Origin: Nostocoides sp.
Lineage (GTDB): Bacteria; Actinomycetota; Actinomycetes; Actinomycetales; Dermatophilaceae
Assembly: GCA_016716625.1 (NCBI GenBank)
Contig: JADJVJ010000006.1
Coordinates: forward strand, 124,001-188,000
Direction: 5' to 3'
Length of the DNA stretch: 64,000 bases
The translations under genes were made by a program, and so were the position numbers. Of the stretch, positions 1-9,406 are shown piece by piece (position 1 is the stretch's first letter; every line of letters starts with the position of its first letter). A model generated the notes under the pieces. The model saw only the letters and a list, made by a program, of their open reading frames with translations, was not told where the DNA came from and ran no database searches.

Positions 1-1
1 C

Positions 2-870
2 AACCTCGTCCTCGGCACCGGAGCCGGCTGTGGCGCACCGCTGTCCACGGACGCGCGCGTCGACCTGGTCTCCTTCACCGGCTCCCTCGCCGTCGGCCGC
101 CACCTCATGGCCGCCGCCGCTCCCACGGTGAAACGGGTCGCGCTCGAACTCGGCGGCAAGAACCCCAACATCGTCTTCGCCGATGCCGACTACGAGGCCG
201 CCCTCGACAACGCCGCCACGGCGGTCTTCCTGCACTCCGGTCAGGTCTGCTCGGCCGGCGCCCGCCTCCTCGTGGAACAGCCGCTCGCCGAGCGGTTCGT
301 CGAGGACCTGGTGAGCCGGGCCCACGCCATACGGCCGGGTCGGCCGTTCGACGAGGCCGCCCAGACCGGCTCGCTGACCAGCGCGGCCCACCTGCGCAAG
401 GTGGAGGACTATGTCGCCGCCGGCATCGCCGAGGGCGCCCGCCTCCGTGTGGGTGGCGCCCGACCTACCGACCCCGCTCTCGCCAACGGGTTCTATTACC
501 TGCCCACGGTCTTCGACCAGTGCTCCTCCGGCATGCACATCGTCCAGGAGGAGTCCTTCGGGCCGGTGCTCACCGTGGAGACCTTCACCACCGAGGCCGA
601 GGCGGTGGCGCTGGCCAATGACTCGATCTACGGACTCGCCGGTGCGGTGTGGACCAGCGACGAGGCCCGCGCCGAGCGGGTGGCCCGCGCGCTGCGGATG
701 GGCACGGTCTGGATCAACGACTACCACCCCTATGTCGCGCAAGCAGAGTGGGGCGGTTACAAGCAATCCGGGATCGGCCGCGAACTCGGCAGCCTGGGGC
801 TGGAGGAGTACCAGGAGACCAAGCACATCTGGCGCAATACTGCCCCGCTCCCTCGGGATGGTTCGCATGA
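2..870 (+). CDS. betB: Betaine-aldehyde dehydrogenase, C-terminal part (5' end outside window, frameshift near 3' end)
   Basis: NAD(P)-dependent aldehyde dehydrogenase, here most likely oxidising betaine aldehyde to glycine betaine because betA follows directly. The frame is open from base 2. It shows the LELGGKNPNIVF motif, the catalytic cysteine in GQVCSAG (near base 245), FGPVLTVETF and the C-terminal WGGYKQSGIGRELG block. The reading frame runs past the normal end. Inserting one C in the CCC run at 850-852 would restore the usual C-terminus (PSGWFA) and a TGA at 868-870 that overlaps the betA ATG at 867. That ATGA overlap strongly argues that this was the original end. As sequenced, the last six residues are replaced by about 120 unrelated ones, up to 1231. 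Choice of betB over another aldehyde dehydrogenase is inferred from context. Confidence 0.82.
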
Positions 871-2585
871 GGTTCAGCAGGTCACGGCTCCCCGGCGCCA
901 CCCTGGGCGCCGCCCCCGACCGCGTCGACATCGTCATCGTCGGTGGCGGCAGCGCCGGTTGCGTCCTGGCCAACCGGCTCTCCGCCGATGCCGCCACCTC
1001 GGTCCTGGTCCTCGAGGCCGGCCGCAGCGACCTGGTGCTCGACCCGTTCATCCATATGCCGGCCGCGCTCCCCTTCCCCATCGGCAGCCGCTTCTACGAC
1101 TGGAAGTACGAGTCCGAGCCCGAGCCGTTCATGAAGGGCCGCCGGATCTACCACGCCCGGGGCAAGGTCCTTGGCGGGTCGAGCTCGATCAACGGGATGA
1201 TCTTCCAGCGCGGCAACCCGATGGACTATGAGCGCTGGGCGAGCGATCCCGGCATGGAGACCTGGGACTACGCGCACTGCCTGCCCTACTTCAAGCGCAT
1301 GGAGACCACTCGGGCCGGAGCCGATGCCTGGCGCGGGGGCGAGGGTCCACTCATCCTCGAACGGGGACCAGCGACCAACCCGCTCTTCGGGGCCTTCTTC
1401 GAAGCCGCGACCCAGGCCGGGTACCCGCTCACCGATGACGTCAACGGCTACCGGCAGGAGGGCTTCGCCCGTTTCGACCGGAACATCAACAACGGCCGGC
1501 GTTGGTCCGCGGCCCGCGCCTATCTGCATCCGGTCATGGACCGCCCCAACCTGCACGTGAAAACCCTGGCCTTCACCACCCGGATCCTCTTCGAAGGCAC
1601 CCGCGCGGTCGGGGTCGAGTACGTCACCGGACGCACCCGGCATACCGTGCGCGCAGGGGAGGTCATTCTCGCCGGGGGTGCGATCAACTCGCCCCAGCTC
1701 CTCCAGCTGAGCGGGGTCGGCAACGCCGACGAGTTGACCGCCCTCGGCATCCGGCCGGTCGCCGACGTCAAGGGCGTGGGCGAGCACCTCCAAGACCACC
1801 TCGAGGTGTACATCCAGTACGCCAGCAAGCTCCCGGTCTCGATCGCGCCGGGGCTGAAGTACCACAACCGGCCCAAGCTCGCCGCGGATTGGCTCTTCCT
1901 GCGCAAGGGCCTCGGCGCGACGAACCACTTCGAGGGCGGCGGCTTCGTCCGGAGCAACGAGGACGTCACCTACCCCAACCTCATGTTCCACTTCCTGCCC
2001 ATCGCGATCCGCTACGACGGCACCAGCCCGGTCAAGGGGCACGGCTACCAGGTTCACATCGGGCCGATGTACTCCGACGCCCGCGGCACCTGCAAGATCC
2101 GCTCGGCAGATCCCCGGGTCAAGCCGGCGCTGCTTTTCAACTACCTCTCCACCGATCAGGACCGTCGCGAGTGGATCGAGTCGATCCGGGTCGCCCGCGA
2201 CATCCTCACCCAGAGCGCCTTCGCGCCCTACAACGACGGCGAGATCTCACCCGGCCCGAAGGTCGACACCGACGAGGAGATCCTCGACTGGGTTCGCGAC
2301 GATGCCGAAACCGCGCTGCACCCGAGTTGTACGGCCCGGATGGGCGTGGACGAGGCCTCCGTTCTGGACCCGCTCTCCCTGGCTGTGCACGGCACCCAGG
2401 GCCTGCGCGTCGTCGACGCCAGCGCCATGCCGTACGTCACCAACGGCAACATCTATGCGCCGGTCATCATGCTCGCAGAGAAGGCCGCAGACCTCATCGC
2501 CGGCAACACCCCACTGACACCACTCACCGAGGTGCCGTGGTACCGACACGGAGCCGGTATGCCGTTGCAGCCGACTTCCCTCTGA
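867..2585 (+). CDS. betA: Choline dehydrogenase (GMC oxidoreductase)
   Basis: FAD-dependent glucose-methanol-choline oxidoreductase of 572 residues, the usual length for BetA. It oxidises choline to betaine aldehyde, the step before the upstream dehydrogenase. Visible features: the N-terminal dinucleotide fold VIVGGGSAGCVLANRLS, the second GMC signature GAINSPQLLQLSGVG, and the C-terminal active-site blocks LHPSCTARMG (His) and TNGNIYAPVIMLAEKAADLI (Asn). The start at 867 is chosen because its ATG overlaps the TGA of the upstream gene (ATGA coupling) and places the FAD fold about 20 residues in. An in-frame ATG at 858 is possible. The gene is intact, unlike several neighbours. Confidence 0.9.
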   Translation: MRFSRSRLPGATLGAAPDRVDIVIVGGGSAGCVLANRLSADAATSVLVLEAGRSDLVLDPFIHMPAALPFPIGSRFYDWKYESEPEPFMKGRRIYHARGKVLGGSSSINGMIFQRGNPMDYERWASDPGMETWDYAHCLPYFKRMETTRAGADAWRGGEGPLILERGPATNPLFGAFFEAATQAGYPLTDDVNGYRQEGFARFDRNINNGRRWSAARAYLHPVMDRPNLHVKTLAFTTRILFEGTRAVGVEYVTGRTRHTVRAGEVILAGGAINSPQLLQLSGVGNADELTALGIRPVADVKGVGEHLQDHLEVYIQYASKLPVSIAPGLKYHNRPKLAADWLFLRKGLGATNHFEGGGFVRSNEDVTYPNLMFHFLPIAIRYDGTSPVKGHGYQVHIGPMYSDARGTCKIRSADPRVKPALLFNYLSTDQDRREWIESIRVARDILTQSAFAPYNDGEISPGPKVDTDEEILDWVRDDAETALHPSCTARMGVDEASVLDPLSLAVHGTQGLRVVDASAMPYVTNGNIYAPVIMLAEKAADLIAGNTPLTPLTEVPWYRHGAGMPLQPTSL

Positions 2586-2658
2586 TTGGCCCCTCCCGCT
2601 CCACCCACCGCACGGCATACCCTTCCCCCAACACCTCCCCAACGACGAGGAGCACCCC

Positions 2659-3690
2659 ATGGCCGACGCAGCACTTTCGGTGCAGAACCTGTGGAAGGTC
2701 TTCGGACCCAACGCCGAGAAGCTCATCGGGACCCCCGACCTCGAGCTCTCCCGTAAGGAACTGCAGGCCAAGAGCGGTCATGTGATCGGCGTGCGGGACG
2801 TCTCCTTCGACGTCGCGCCGGGCGAGGTGTTCGTCGTCATGGGGCTCTCCGGCTCCGGGAAGTCGACCCTCGTGCGACTCATCACCCGCCTCATCGAGCC
2901 GACCTCCGGGACGGTGATGCTCGGCGAGGAGAACCTCACCACGATGGATGAGGAGAAGCTGCGCGAGGTTCGGCGCAAGCGGGTGTCGATGGTGTTCCAG
3001 CACTTCGGGTTGCTCCCGCACCGCAAGGTCATCGACAACGTGAGCTTCGGCCTGGAGATCCGGGGCGAGGATAAGACCCGCCGGCGGGCCCGCGCCCAGA
3101 ACATGGTCGACCTCGTCGGGCTCTCCGGCTACGAGCAGAACTTCCCCGACCAGCTCTCCGGCGGCATGCAGCAGCGCGTTGGCCTGGCCCGCGCCCTGGC
3201 CAACGACCCGGACATCCTCATGTTCGACGAGCCGTTCAGCGCCCTCGACCCGCTCATCCGTCGGGACATGCAGAACGAGGTCATCCGGCTGCACCACGAG
3301 GTCGGCAAGACGATGGTCTTCATCACTCACGACCTGGCCGAGGCCCTCAAGCTGGGCGACCGCATCATGATCCTGCGCGATGGCGCCATCATCCAGATCG
3401 GCACCCCCGACGAGGTGGTGGCCGCCCCCGCCGACGACTACGTCAAGGACTTCGTCTCCGACGTTCCCAAGTCGCACGTGCTGACGCTCAAGTGGGTGAT
3501 GCGCCCGCCGGCCAATTCCGAAGAAGGGATCGGCGCCCCCACCCTGCCGGACACCACCATCGTGCGGGATGCCGCCCGCACCGTGCTCGCCACCGATGGT
3601 CTCGTCCGCGTCGTCAACGCTCAGGACGAGTTCGTCGGTGTGGTCGATGACGAGGACATCCTGCGTGTCGTCGTGGCTGAGGAGGGCTGA
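2659..3690 (+). CDS. proV: Glycine betaine/proline ABC transporter ATP-binding protein
   Basis: ATPase of an OpuA/ProU-type osmoprotectant importer, 343 residues. Walker A GLSGSGKST (about residues 62-70), Q-loop FQHFGLLP, signature LSGGMQQR (166-173), Walker B ILMFDEPFSALD (186-197) and the H-loop ITHD are all present. A C-terminal CBS-like region (about 280-343) matches the regulatory tail of this subfamily, which senses ionic strength in OpuA. The long N-terminal segment before Walker A (VFGPNAEKLI...) is also typical of ProV. A GAGGAG ribosome-binding site lies at 2648-2653. It overlaps the permease gene by one base (TGATG). The 73-base gap after betA holds a GTATGCCGT-type motif at 2612-2620 and no terminator. 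Confidence 0.93.
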   Translation: MADAALSVQNLWKVFGPNAEKLIGTPDLELSRKELQAKSGHVIGVRDVSFDVAPGEVFVVMGLSGSGKSTLVRLITRLIEPTSGTVMLGEENLTTMDEEKLREVRRKRVSMVFQHFGLLPHRKVIDNVSFGLEIRGEDKTRRRARAQNMVDLVGLSGYEQNFPDQLSGGMQQRVGLARALANDPDILMFDEPFSALDPLIRRDMQNEVIRLHHEVGKTMVFITHDLAEALKLGDRIMILRDGAIIQIGTPDEVVAAPADDYVKDFVSDVPKSHVLTLKWVMRPPANSEEGIGAPTLPDTTIVRDAARTVLATDGLVRVVNAQDEFVGVVDDEDILRVVVAEEG

Positions 3691-5726
3691 TGTCCACCGC
3701 GGCTCCGCCAAAGGTCATCCGTCAGGGGCCGGCCCCCGACGCACCTCCGGTGCTCGCCGAGCCCACTCCCCGCTGGAAGCCGGTGGCCGTCGTCCTCCTG
3801 CTCTGGCTCGCGGTGTGGTGGTTCACCAAGGGGACCGACACCCTGGTCCTCGCCGGCCGGGACCGCACCCCGGTCATGGACACCCTCGCGGCCTTCCGGG
3901 ACCGGATGATCGCCGGCCGGGAGAGCAACCCGGTCATGGTCGTCACCGGCGCGCTGGCCGACGCCCTGCGCGGGACGGTGTCCTTCTTGCAGCGCGTCAT
4001 CTCCATCCCCGACGATCCACGCCCGGTTCCGCAGATCGGCTGGCTGGGCGTTACCGCGGTGGCGACCTGGGTCGGGTATGCCGTGGCGAACTGGCGGATC
4101 GCTCTGCTCGTCCTGGGGACCTTCCTGTCCTTCGGCGCCTTCGGCTACTGGTCGCACTCGATGGACCTGCTCATCATGGTCGGCATCGCCGTCGTCCTCT
4201 CTCTCGCCGTCGGCATCCCTCTCGGCATCCTCGCGGGGACGAACAAGCGGGCGAACAGCATCATCGAGCCGGTGTTGGACTTCCTCCAGACCATGCCGAC
4301 CTTCGTCTACCTGCTCCCGATCGTGCTCTTCTTCGGCATCGGCTCGGCGTCGGCGGTCGTTTGCACCCTGTTGTATGCCGTGCCCCCGCTCATCCGGATC
4401 TCGGCTCACGGGATCAGAACGGTGCCCCCGACGATGGTCGAGGTCGCCGACTCCATCGGCCTGACCCGGTGGCAGCGACTGCTCAAGGTGCAACTGCCGC
4501 TCGCCAAGCGGACGATCATCGTCGGGCTCAACCAGACCACCCTGGCCGCACTCTCGATGGCAACGATCGCGTCGTTCGTCAACGGCCCGGGCCTCGGCAA
4601 GCCGGTCCTGGACGGCCTGCGCATCAATGACACCGGCACCGCCCTGGTGCCCGGCCTGCTCATCGTCGCGATGGCGATCATGCTCGACCGCGCGACGACG
4701 GCGGCGAGCGAACGCGGCGACATCATGGCCCGTGGAGGCGGGTTGCCGCCGCGGCTGCATCGCGCGATCCTCATCGGCGGTGGCGTGCTTGCCGCCGTCG
4801 CGGTGATGATCTCCCGCCAGAGTCTGTGGGCGGCGGAGTTCCCCGACCTCGGGTGGGGACGGGCGATCGCCAAGGGGGCCGGGGATGTCATCACGGCCAT
4901 CACTGACACCCTTTCCCCGATCACCGGGCCGTTCAAGGACGCCATCACCTACGCCCTGCTCAACCCGCTTCAGGCCTTCCTGTCCGAGTCACCCTGGTGG
5001 CTGGCGGCCGCAGCCATTGCCCTCCTCGCCTACGTCCTCGGGGGACTGCGGGCGCTCGTTCCCACGGTGGTCTGTCTCGCAGGCATGGTCTTTTTTGGCC
5101 TCTGGAACAACGCCATGGTCACCCTCGCCATGACTCTCGTGGCCACCATCCTCTGCATGGTGATCGCGGTCGTCGTCGGGGTCGCCATGGCCCGCAAGCG
5201 GAGCGCGGACCTGCTCATCAGGCCGATCCTCGATGCCGGACAGACCATTCCGGCGTTCGTCTACCTCATTCCCTGTCTTGCGCTTTTCGGACCCTCGCGC
5301 TTTACCGGGATCGTGGCTGCCCTCGCTTATGCCGCACCGGTGTCGATCAAACTCGTCGCCGACGGCGTCAAGGGCGTGTCCGCAACGACGATGGAAGCCG
5401 TGCGCTCCTCCGGCGCCTCGACCATGCAGCAGATCCGCAAGGTGCAGCTGCCCATGGCCAAGGCCTCGCTCATGCTCGCAACCAACCAGGGGCTGCTCTT
5501 CGTTCTCGCCATGGCCGTCATCTCCGGCATGGTCGGCGCGGGTGCGCTCGGGTACGACGTGGTCATCGGCTTCTCCCGCAGCGAGGAGTGGGGTAAGGGC
5601 TTCGCGGCGGGAGCGACCATCGTTCTGCTTGGCATCATGATCGACCGGATCGCTCGGCGGGCCGCGGAGGCCGCTCCTGACCAATGGAAGCGCTTCCCCA
5701 TGCGCGCGCCCACCGGCCCGTTCTAA
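3690..5726 (+). CDS. proW: Glycine betaine/proline ABC transporter permease with two fused permease modules
   Basis: Polytopic inner-membrane subunit of the importer, 678 residues, about twice the length of a standard ProW. Two binding-protein-dependent permease modules are visible. The first (about 160-345) contains PVLDFLQTMPTFVYLLP and VEVADSIGLTRWQRLLKVQLPLA. The second (about 475-665) contains PILDAGQTIPAFVYLIP and MEAVRSSGASTMQQIRKVQLPMA. Each carries its own EAA-type coupling loop, so one polypeptide can supply both halves of the channel. The start ATG overlaps the ATPase stop by one base. The gene is intact. Confidence 0.92.
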   Translation: MSTAAPPKVIRQGPAPDAPPVLAEPTPRWKPVAVVLLLWLAVWWFTKGTDTLVLAGRDRTPVMDTLAAFRDRMIAGRESNPVMVVTGALADALRGTVSFLQRVISIPDDPRPVPQIGWLGVTAVATWVGYAVANWRIALLVLGTFLSFGAFGYWSHSMDLLIMVGIAVVLSLAVGIPLGILAGTNKRANSIIEPVLDFLQTMPTFVYLLPIVLFFGIGSASAVVCTLLYAVPPLIRISAHGIRTVPPTMVEVADSIGLTRWQRLLKVQLPLAKRTIIVGLNQTTLAALSMATIASFVNGPGLGKPVLDGLRINDTGTALVPGLLIVAMAIMLDRATTAASERGDIMARGGGLPPRLHRAILIGGGVLAAVAVMISRQSLWAAEFPDLGWGRAIAKGAGDVITAITDTLSPITGPFKDAITYALLNPLQAFLSESPWWLAAAAIALLAYVLGGLRALVPTVVCLAGMVFFGLWNNAMVTLAMTLVATILCMVIAVVVGVAMARKRSADLLIRPILDAGQTIPAFVYLIPCLALFGPSRFTGIVAALAYAAPVSIKLVADGVKGVSATTMEAVRSSGASTMQQIRKVQLPMAKASLMLATNQGLLFVLAMAVISGMVGAGALGYDVVIGFSRSEEWGKGFAAGATIVLLGIMIDRIARRAAEAAPDQWKRFPMRAPTGPF

Positions 5727-5734
5727 GTCCTTCT

Positions 5735-5751
5735 GTTGCGCATAGAGGAAC
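5735..5751. promoter_or_regulatory. Candidate betaine-locus operator, site 1
   Basis: GTTGCGCATAGAGGAAC, an imperfect 17-bp dyad upstream of the betaine-binding lipoprotein. Close matches lie upstream of the BCCT gene (7079-7095, reverse orientation) and the dimethylglycine dehydrogenase gene (11715-11731). A weak -10-like CTAAGT lies 6 nt upstream. The half-site spacing resembles IclR-family operators (inference). Confidence 0.5.
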
Positions 5752-5876
5752 TGCTGGCGCTCTCTGCAACAACTGGACAACAATCCCCCTAGGCCGCTCG
5801 CCTCCCGCAGGCAGCAGCGGCAAGTATGGCGACACGCCACGCGGCATTCGCCGTCCGGTGACGCAAAGGAGCGCAC

Positions 5877-6881
5877 ATGCAGGTCAGCATTAACCGGTCC
5901 CTCAAGACCCTGGCAGTGGCCGCGGTTGCGGCCCTCAGCGTCTCCGCCTGTGGTGGCGGCGACATCGACGCCAAGACGAGCCAAAACGCCTCGGCCAACG
6001 CCTCCAACTCGGCCCAGGCTGGCAAGTGCGGGACGATCAACATGGCCGTCAACCCCTGGGTGGGGTATGAGGCGAGCGCCTACGTCGTCGGCGAGCTCGC
6101 TAAGTCCAAGCTCGGCTGCACGGTGAACTACAAGGACCTCAAGGAGGACGTCTCCTGGCAGGGCTTCGGCACTGGTGAGGTCGATGTCGTCATCGAGGAC
6201 TGGGGCCACCCCGACCTCGAGAAGAAGTTCGTCAAGGACAAGGGCGGCGACGGCTCGGCCACCGACGGTGGACCGAACGGCAACAAGGGCATCATCCACT
6301 GGTACGTCCCGCCGTGGCTGGCCGCCGAGTACCCCGACATCCTCGACTACAACAACCTCAACAAGTACGCCGACAAGTTCGCCACGAGCGAGTCCGGCGG
6401 CAAGGGACAGTTCCTCGGGGCCGACCCGTCCTACGTCCAGTTCGACGAGGCCATCGTCAAGAACCTCAACCTGAACTTCAAGGTCGTCTTCTCCGGCGGC
6501 GAGGCCGCCTCGATCACGGCCTTCCAGAAGGCGGAAAAGAACAAGGAGTGGCTCATCGGCTACTTCTACGAGCCGCAGTGGCTCTTCGCCGAACTGCCGC
6601 TCAAGGCCGTCAAGCTGCCGCCATACACGGACGGGTGCCAGGCCGACCCGGCCAAGGTCGCCTGCGACTACCCCGACACGATCCTCAAGAAGTTCTACTC
6701 CACCAAGTGGGCGAGCAACGCCGAGGACACCGGCGTCAAGCTGGTCAAGGCCTTCCAGTGGACCAACGAGGACCAGAACATCGTCGCCAAGTACATCTCC
6801 CAGGACAAGATGTCCAAGGAGGACGCGGCCAAGAAGTGGATCGCCGACAACCCCGACAAGGTCGCCGCCTGGCTGAAGTAG
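5877..6881 (+). CDS. proX: Glycine betaine-binding lipoprotein (OpuAC family)
   Basis: Extracytoplasmic substrate-binding protein of the importer, 334 residues. The N-terminus is a lipoprotein signal: a basic start, a hydrophobic stretch and a lipobox ending in Cys25 (LSVSAC), followed by an Asn/Ser/Ala linker. OpuAC-type segments are clear: NMAVNPWVGYEAS, VDVVIEDWGHPD and KEWLIGYFYEPQWLF, rich in the Trp/Tyr residues that form the aromatic cage for quaternary amines in this family. The 150-base gap from the permease holds its own candidate operator, so it can probably be expressed separately and at a higher level. A strong hairpin follows the gene. Confidence 0.92.
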   Translation: MQVSINRSLKTLAVAAVAALSVSACGGGDIDAKTSQNASANASNSAQAGKCGTINMAVNPWVGYEASAYVVGELAKSKLGCTVNYKDLKEDVSWQGFGTGEVDVVIEDWGHPDLEKKFVKDKGGDGSATDGGPNGNKGIIHWYVPPWLAAEYPDILDYNNLNKYADKFATSESGGKGQFLGADPSYVQFDEAIVKNLNLNFKVVFSGGEAASITAFQKAEKNKEWLIGYFYEPQWLFAELPLKAVKLPPYTDGCQADPAKVACDYPDTILKKFYSTKWASNAEDTGVKLVKAFQWTNEDQNIVAKYISQDKMSKEDAAKKWIADNPDKVAAWLK

Positions 6882-6921
6882 TCCACCTCTCCGGGTCATC
6901 CCGGAAGGCTCCGTAAGGCTC

Positions 6922-6968
6922 CGAGACCCCGGAATGCCTCCCCGCAAGGGGACCCTTCCGGGGTCTCG
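6922..6968 (+). terminator. Hairpin terminator after the betaine-binding protein gene
   Basis: A perfect 13-bp stem (CGAGACCCCGGAA at 6922-6934 with its complement at 6956-6968) encloses a short inner CCCC-GCAA-GGGG stem. There is no T-run, as is usual in high-GC actinobacteria. Confidence 0.7.
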
Positions 6969-7026
6969 CGCGTGGCCCCGACATGGCGGCACACCCGCGG
7001 GATGGTCGTGTGGACACGCCGTGCAC

Positions 7027-7056
7027 TTGACAGTGTGACCTGGGTCACTCGACACT
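7027..7056 (+). promoter_or_regulatory. Promoter of the BCCT transporter gene
   Basis: TTGACA at 7027-7032 and GACACT at 7051-7056 are separated by 18 bp. The expected transcription start (about 7063) falls inside the operator-like sequence at 7060-7076. Confidence 0.5.
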
Positions 7057-7059
7057 GGT

Positions 7060-7076
7060 GTTGCGACAGACGCCAC
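7060..7076. promoter_or_regulatory. Weaker candidate betaine-locus operator, site 2a
   Basis: GTTGCGACAGACGCCAC shares the GTTGCG half-site and terminal AC with the other sites but has a poor second half. It overlaps the predicted transcription start of the BCCT gene. Confidence 0.35.
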
Positions 7077-7078
7077 CG

Positions 7079-7095
7079 GTTCTGCATTACGCAAC
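7079..7095. promoter_or_regulatory. Candidate betaine-locus operator, site 2b
   Basis: GTTCTGCATTACGCAAC; its complement GTTGCGTAATGCAGAAC matches site 1 (GTTGCG-N7-GAAC). It lies just before the ribosome-binding region of the BCCT gene. Confidence 0.5.
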
Positions 7096-7107
7096 GAGGA
7101 GCTCGAG

Positions 7108-8763
7108 ATGTCCACGTCCGCCCCGCCCCGTCAGAACACCAGTTCGGGCCATGACCGGCCCCCCGTCGACAGACTCGTCTTCGGAGTTGCCGCCGCCCTC
7201 GCGCTGGTCTTCGTGCTCTATGGAGCCCTCGACAGCAAGGGTTTCGCCACGTCCGGCGGCGCCATCCTCACCTGGATCACCAGCAATGTCGGCTGGTTCT
7301 TCGTGCTCTCCAGCGCCGGATTCGTCATCTTCTCGGTGATCCTCGCCGTCACCCGCTACGGCAACATCAAGCTCGGCCCGGACGACTCAAAGCCCGAGTT
7401 CTCGACGTTCTCGTGGGTCTCGATGATGTTCGCGACCGGTATGGGCATCGGCCTCATGTTCTATGGAGTCGCCGAACCGCTCACCCACCTCAACACCCCG
7501 CCCATGGGTATGGCCGAGCCGGGCAGCGAGCGGGCCGCGCACTTGGCGCTGGAGTACACCTTCTTCCACTGGGGCTTCCACCCATGGGCCATGTACGCCG
7601 TCATTGGGTTGGCCATCGCCTACTTCGCCTACCGCAAGGGCTACGGCAACCTCATCAGCGCGGCCTTCCGGCCGCTCCTGGGCGCGCGAGCCGACGGACC
7701 GGCTGGCCGAGCAATCGACATCGTCGCCATCCTCGCCACCCTCTTCGGATCGGCGACCTCGCTGGGCCTGGGCGCCCTGCAGATCACCGGCGGTCTCGCG
7801 AACGTCTTCGGGCACGCGAAGTACGGCACGGTGGCGGCCGCTCTCGTCATCGCCTTCCTCACCCTGTGCTTCGTCATTTCCGCCGTCTCCGGGATCGACA
7901 AGGGCATCAAGTGGCTGTCCAACGCCAACGCTGTCGCGGCCGCCCTGCTGGTCTTCTTCATCTTCGTTGCGGGGCCAACGGTCTTCATCCTCTCCACCTT
8001 CACCGAGTCGATCGGTGGCTACCTCACCCAGTTGCCGGGGATGAGTTTCCGCACGGGCGTCTTCGGTGGGAGCGAGTGGCTCTCCGGCTGGACGATCTTC
8101 TACTGGGCGTGGTGGGTGTCCTGGACGCCCTTCGTGGGGATGTTCATCGCGCGTATCTCCAAGGGCCGCACCATCCGGCAGTTCGTCATCTTCGTCATCG
8201 CCATCCCGAGCCTGGTGTCGTTCGTCTGGTTCTCGATCCTCGGCGGCGCTGCCTTCGACCTGCAGCTCAAGGAGGGCAAGGACATGCCCGCCCTGCTCAA
8301 GGAGGGCCTCGAAACGACCCTCTTCGGGACATTGCGCGAGTTCCCCTTCTCCACCCTCACGGTGGCGCTCGCCGTCTTCCTCATCGCCATCTTCTTCGTC
8401 ACCGGAGCGGACTCGGCCAGCATCGTCATGGGCATGTTGAGCCAACACGGCGAGGAGGAACCCAACCGGAGCCTCGTCATCTTCTGGGGTGTGCTCACCG
8501 GGGCCATCGCCACGGTGCTGCTCTTCGCCGACGGGCTCTCCGCGCTCCAGACCGGGGTGATCATCATCGGGTTCCCGTTCCTGCTCATCCTCATCGGCCT
8601 CTGCGTCTCGTTGTGGAAGAGCCTGCGGCAGGAAGCATTTGAGTCCACCCTTCGCGGACCGCTACGTACCTCGCTGCATCAGCTCGAACGGGGCGTCGGC
8701 GAACTCGAGCAGGACGTCGAGGAACTCGAGGAGGTCCTTGAGGTGCGCAAGCCGCTCGGCTGA
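7108..8763 (+). CDS. BCCT-family betaine/carnitine/choline transporter
   Basis: Secondary transporter of quaternary ammonium compounds, 551 residues with about twelve hydrophobic segments. The family's conserved block is present (YWAWWVSWTPFVGMFIARISKGRTI), as are GMGIGLMFYGVAEP and TGADSASIVMGMLS. The C-terminal tail (LHQLERGVGELEQDVEELEEVLE) is acidic and predicted coiled coil; in BetP-type members such tails are regulatory. GAGGAGC precedes the ATG. It has its own promoter and is probably co-regulated with the ABC importer through the shared operator. The exact substrate cannot be read from sequence; betaine or choline is inferred from context. Confidence 0.9.
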   Translation: MSTSAPPRQNTSSGHDRPPVDRLVFGVAAALALVFVLYGALDSKGFATSGGAILTWITSNVGWFFVLSSAGFVIFSVILAVTRYGNIKLGPDDSKPEFSTFSWVSMMFATGMGIGLMFYGVAEPLTHLNTPPMGMAEPGSERAAHLALEYTFFHWGFHPWAMYAVIGLAIAYFAYRKGYGNLISAAFRPLLGARADGPAGRAIDIVAILATLFGSATSLGLGALQITGGLANVFGHAKYGTVAAALVIAFLTLCFVISAVSGIDKGIKWLSNANAVAAALLVFFIFVAGPTVFILSTFTESIGGYLTQLPGMSFRTGVFGGSEWLSGWTIFYWAWWVSWTPFVGMFIARISKGRTIRQFVIFVIAIPSLVSFVWFSILGGAAFDLQLKEGKDMPALLKEGLETTLFGTLREFPFSTLTVALAVFLIAIFFVTGADSASIVMGMLSQHGEEEPNRSLVIFWGVLTGAIATVLLFADGLSALQTGVIIIGFPFLLILIGLCVSLWKSLRQEAFESTLRGPLRTSLHQLERGVGELEQDVEELEEVLEVRKPLG

Positions 8764-8931
8764 CCGCACCAGGTACGGTCACGTCATCTGCTCCAGCGTC
8801 CCCGGTTCGTCTCGACGCTCACCGATTCCGTCCGGACCCTCCTTCGCGTTGGGGCTCCGGATGCGGCGCTCATCGAGCCGTGGTGTAGTTAGTTGCTGTT
8901 AGGGGTCCTCTCCAAACATGGGGAGCGTTAC

Positions 8932-9396
8932 ATGAAGGTATCCAGCCGCAACTGGCGGGTTGTTGTCGCCATCGCCCTTCTAGCCCTCGTGAGCCCAGCT
9001 GCCAGCCAAGCGCTGTCGTTTGGTTCGCTCGGCGCATACGAGGACGGTCTTCGGCTTGCGGAATCGTCCGGAGGGTCGGTCTATAACTCTGGGACCGGCA
9101 TTGCCGAGTACATTCGGTTCCGCGACCAGTATGCAGACGGAGACGGCGCCTACGGGGTTGCCAGCCATCAGGCACGGCAATGGGGGTGCAATCCCGGAAC
9201 TCAGATCTGCTACTACACCTGGCGAGGGGTATACGTCGACGAGACAGTCCGTTACGGCACTGCCGATGGTTGGCGTGAGGCCACCCTCGCAGAGTCGGGC
9301 CACGGGGCTACCGACTGGCGGACTCGACCTTCAGTTTGCGTCGACCAAGGATTCGAGCCGGATGCCTGCGGGACGGGCTCCTACCTGAACCCCTGA
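8932..9396 (+). CDS. Small secreted protein of unknown function
   Basis: 154 residues starting at an ATG preceded by GGGGAGCG. A typical Sec signal peptide is visible (MKVSSRNWR, then VVVAIALLALVSPAASQA). The mature part is rich in Tyr, Gly and Trp and has four cysteines (CNPG, ICYY, SVCVD, DACG) that could form two disulfides. I do not recognise a family. Base composition is visibly lower in GC than in the flanking genes, with codons such as TCT, CTT, ATT and TAT. It sits between the BCCT gene and a broken ABC exporter, so it probably arrived with that segment. Confidence 0.6.
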   Translation: MKVSSRNWRVVVAIALLALVSPAASQALSFGSLGAYEDGLRLAESSGGSVYNSGTGIAEYIRFRDQYADGDGAYGVASHQARQWGCNPGTQICYYTWRGVYVDETVRYGTADGWREATLAESGHGATDWRTRPSVCVDQGFEPDACGTGSYLNP

Positions 9397-9406
9397 GCCG
9401 ACGCGC

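Noticed and set aside
4989..7115. 708-codon open frame on - across the betaine permease and binding protein
   Set aside because: Spans two real genes and a terminator on the other strand; no recognisable motif.
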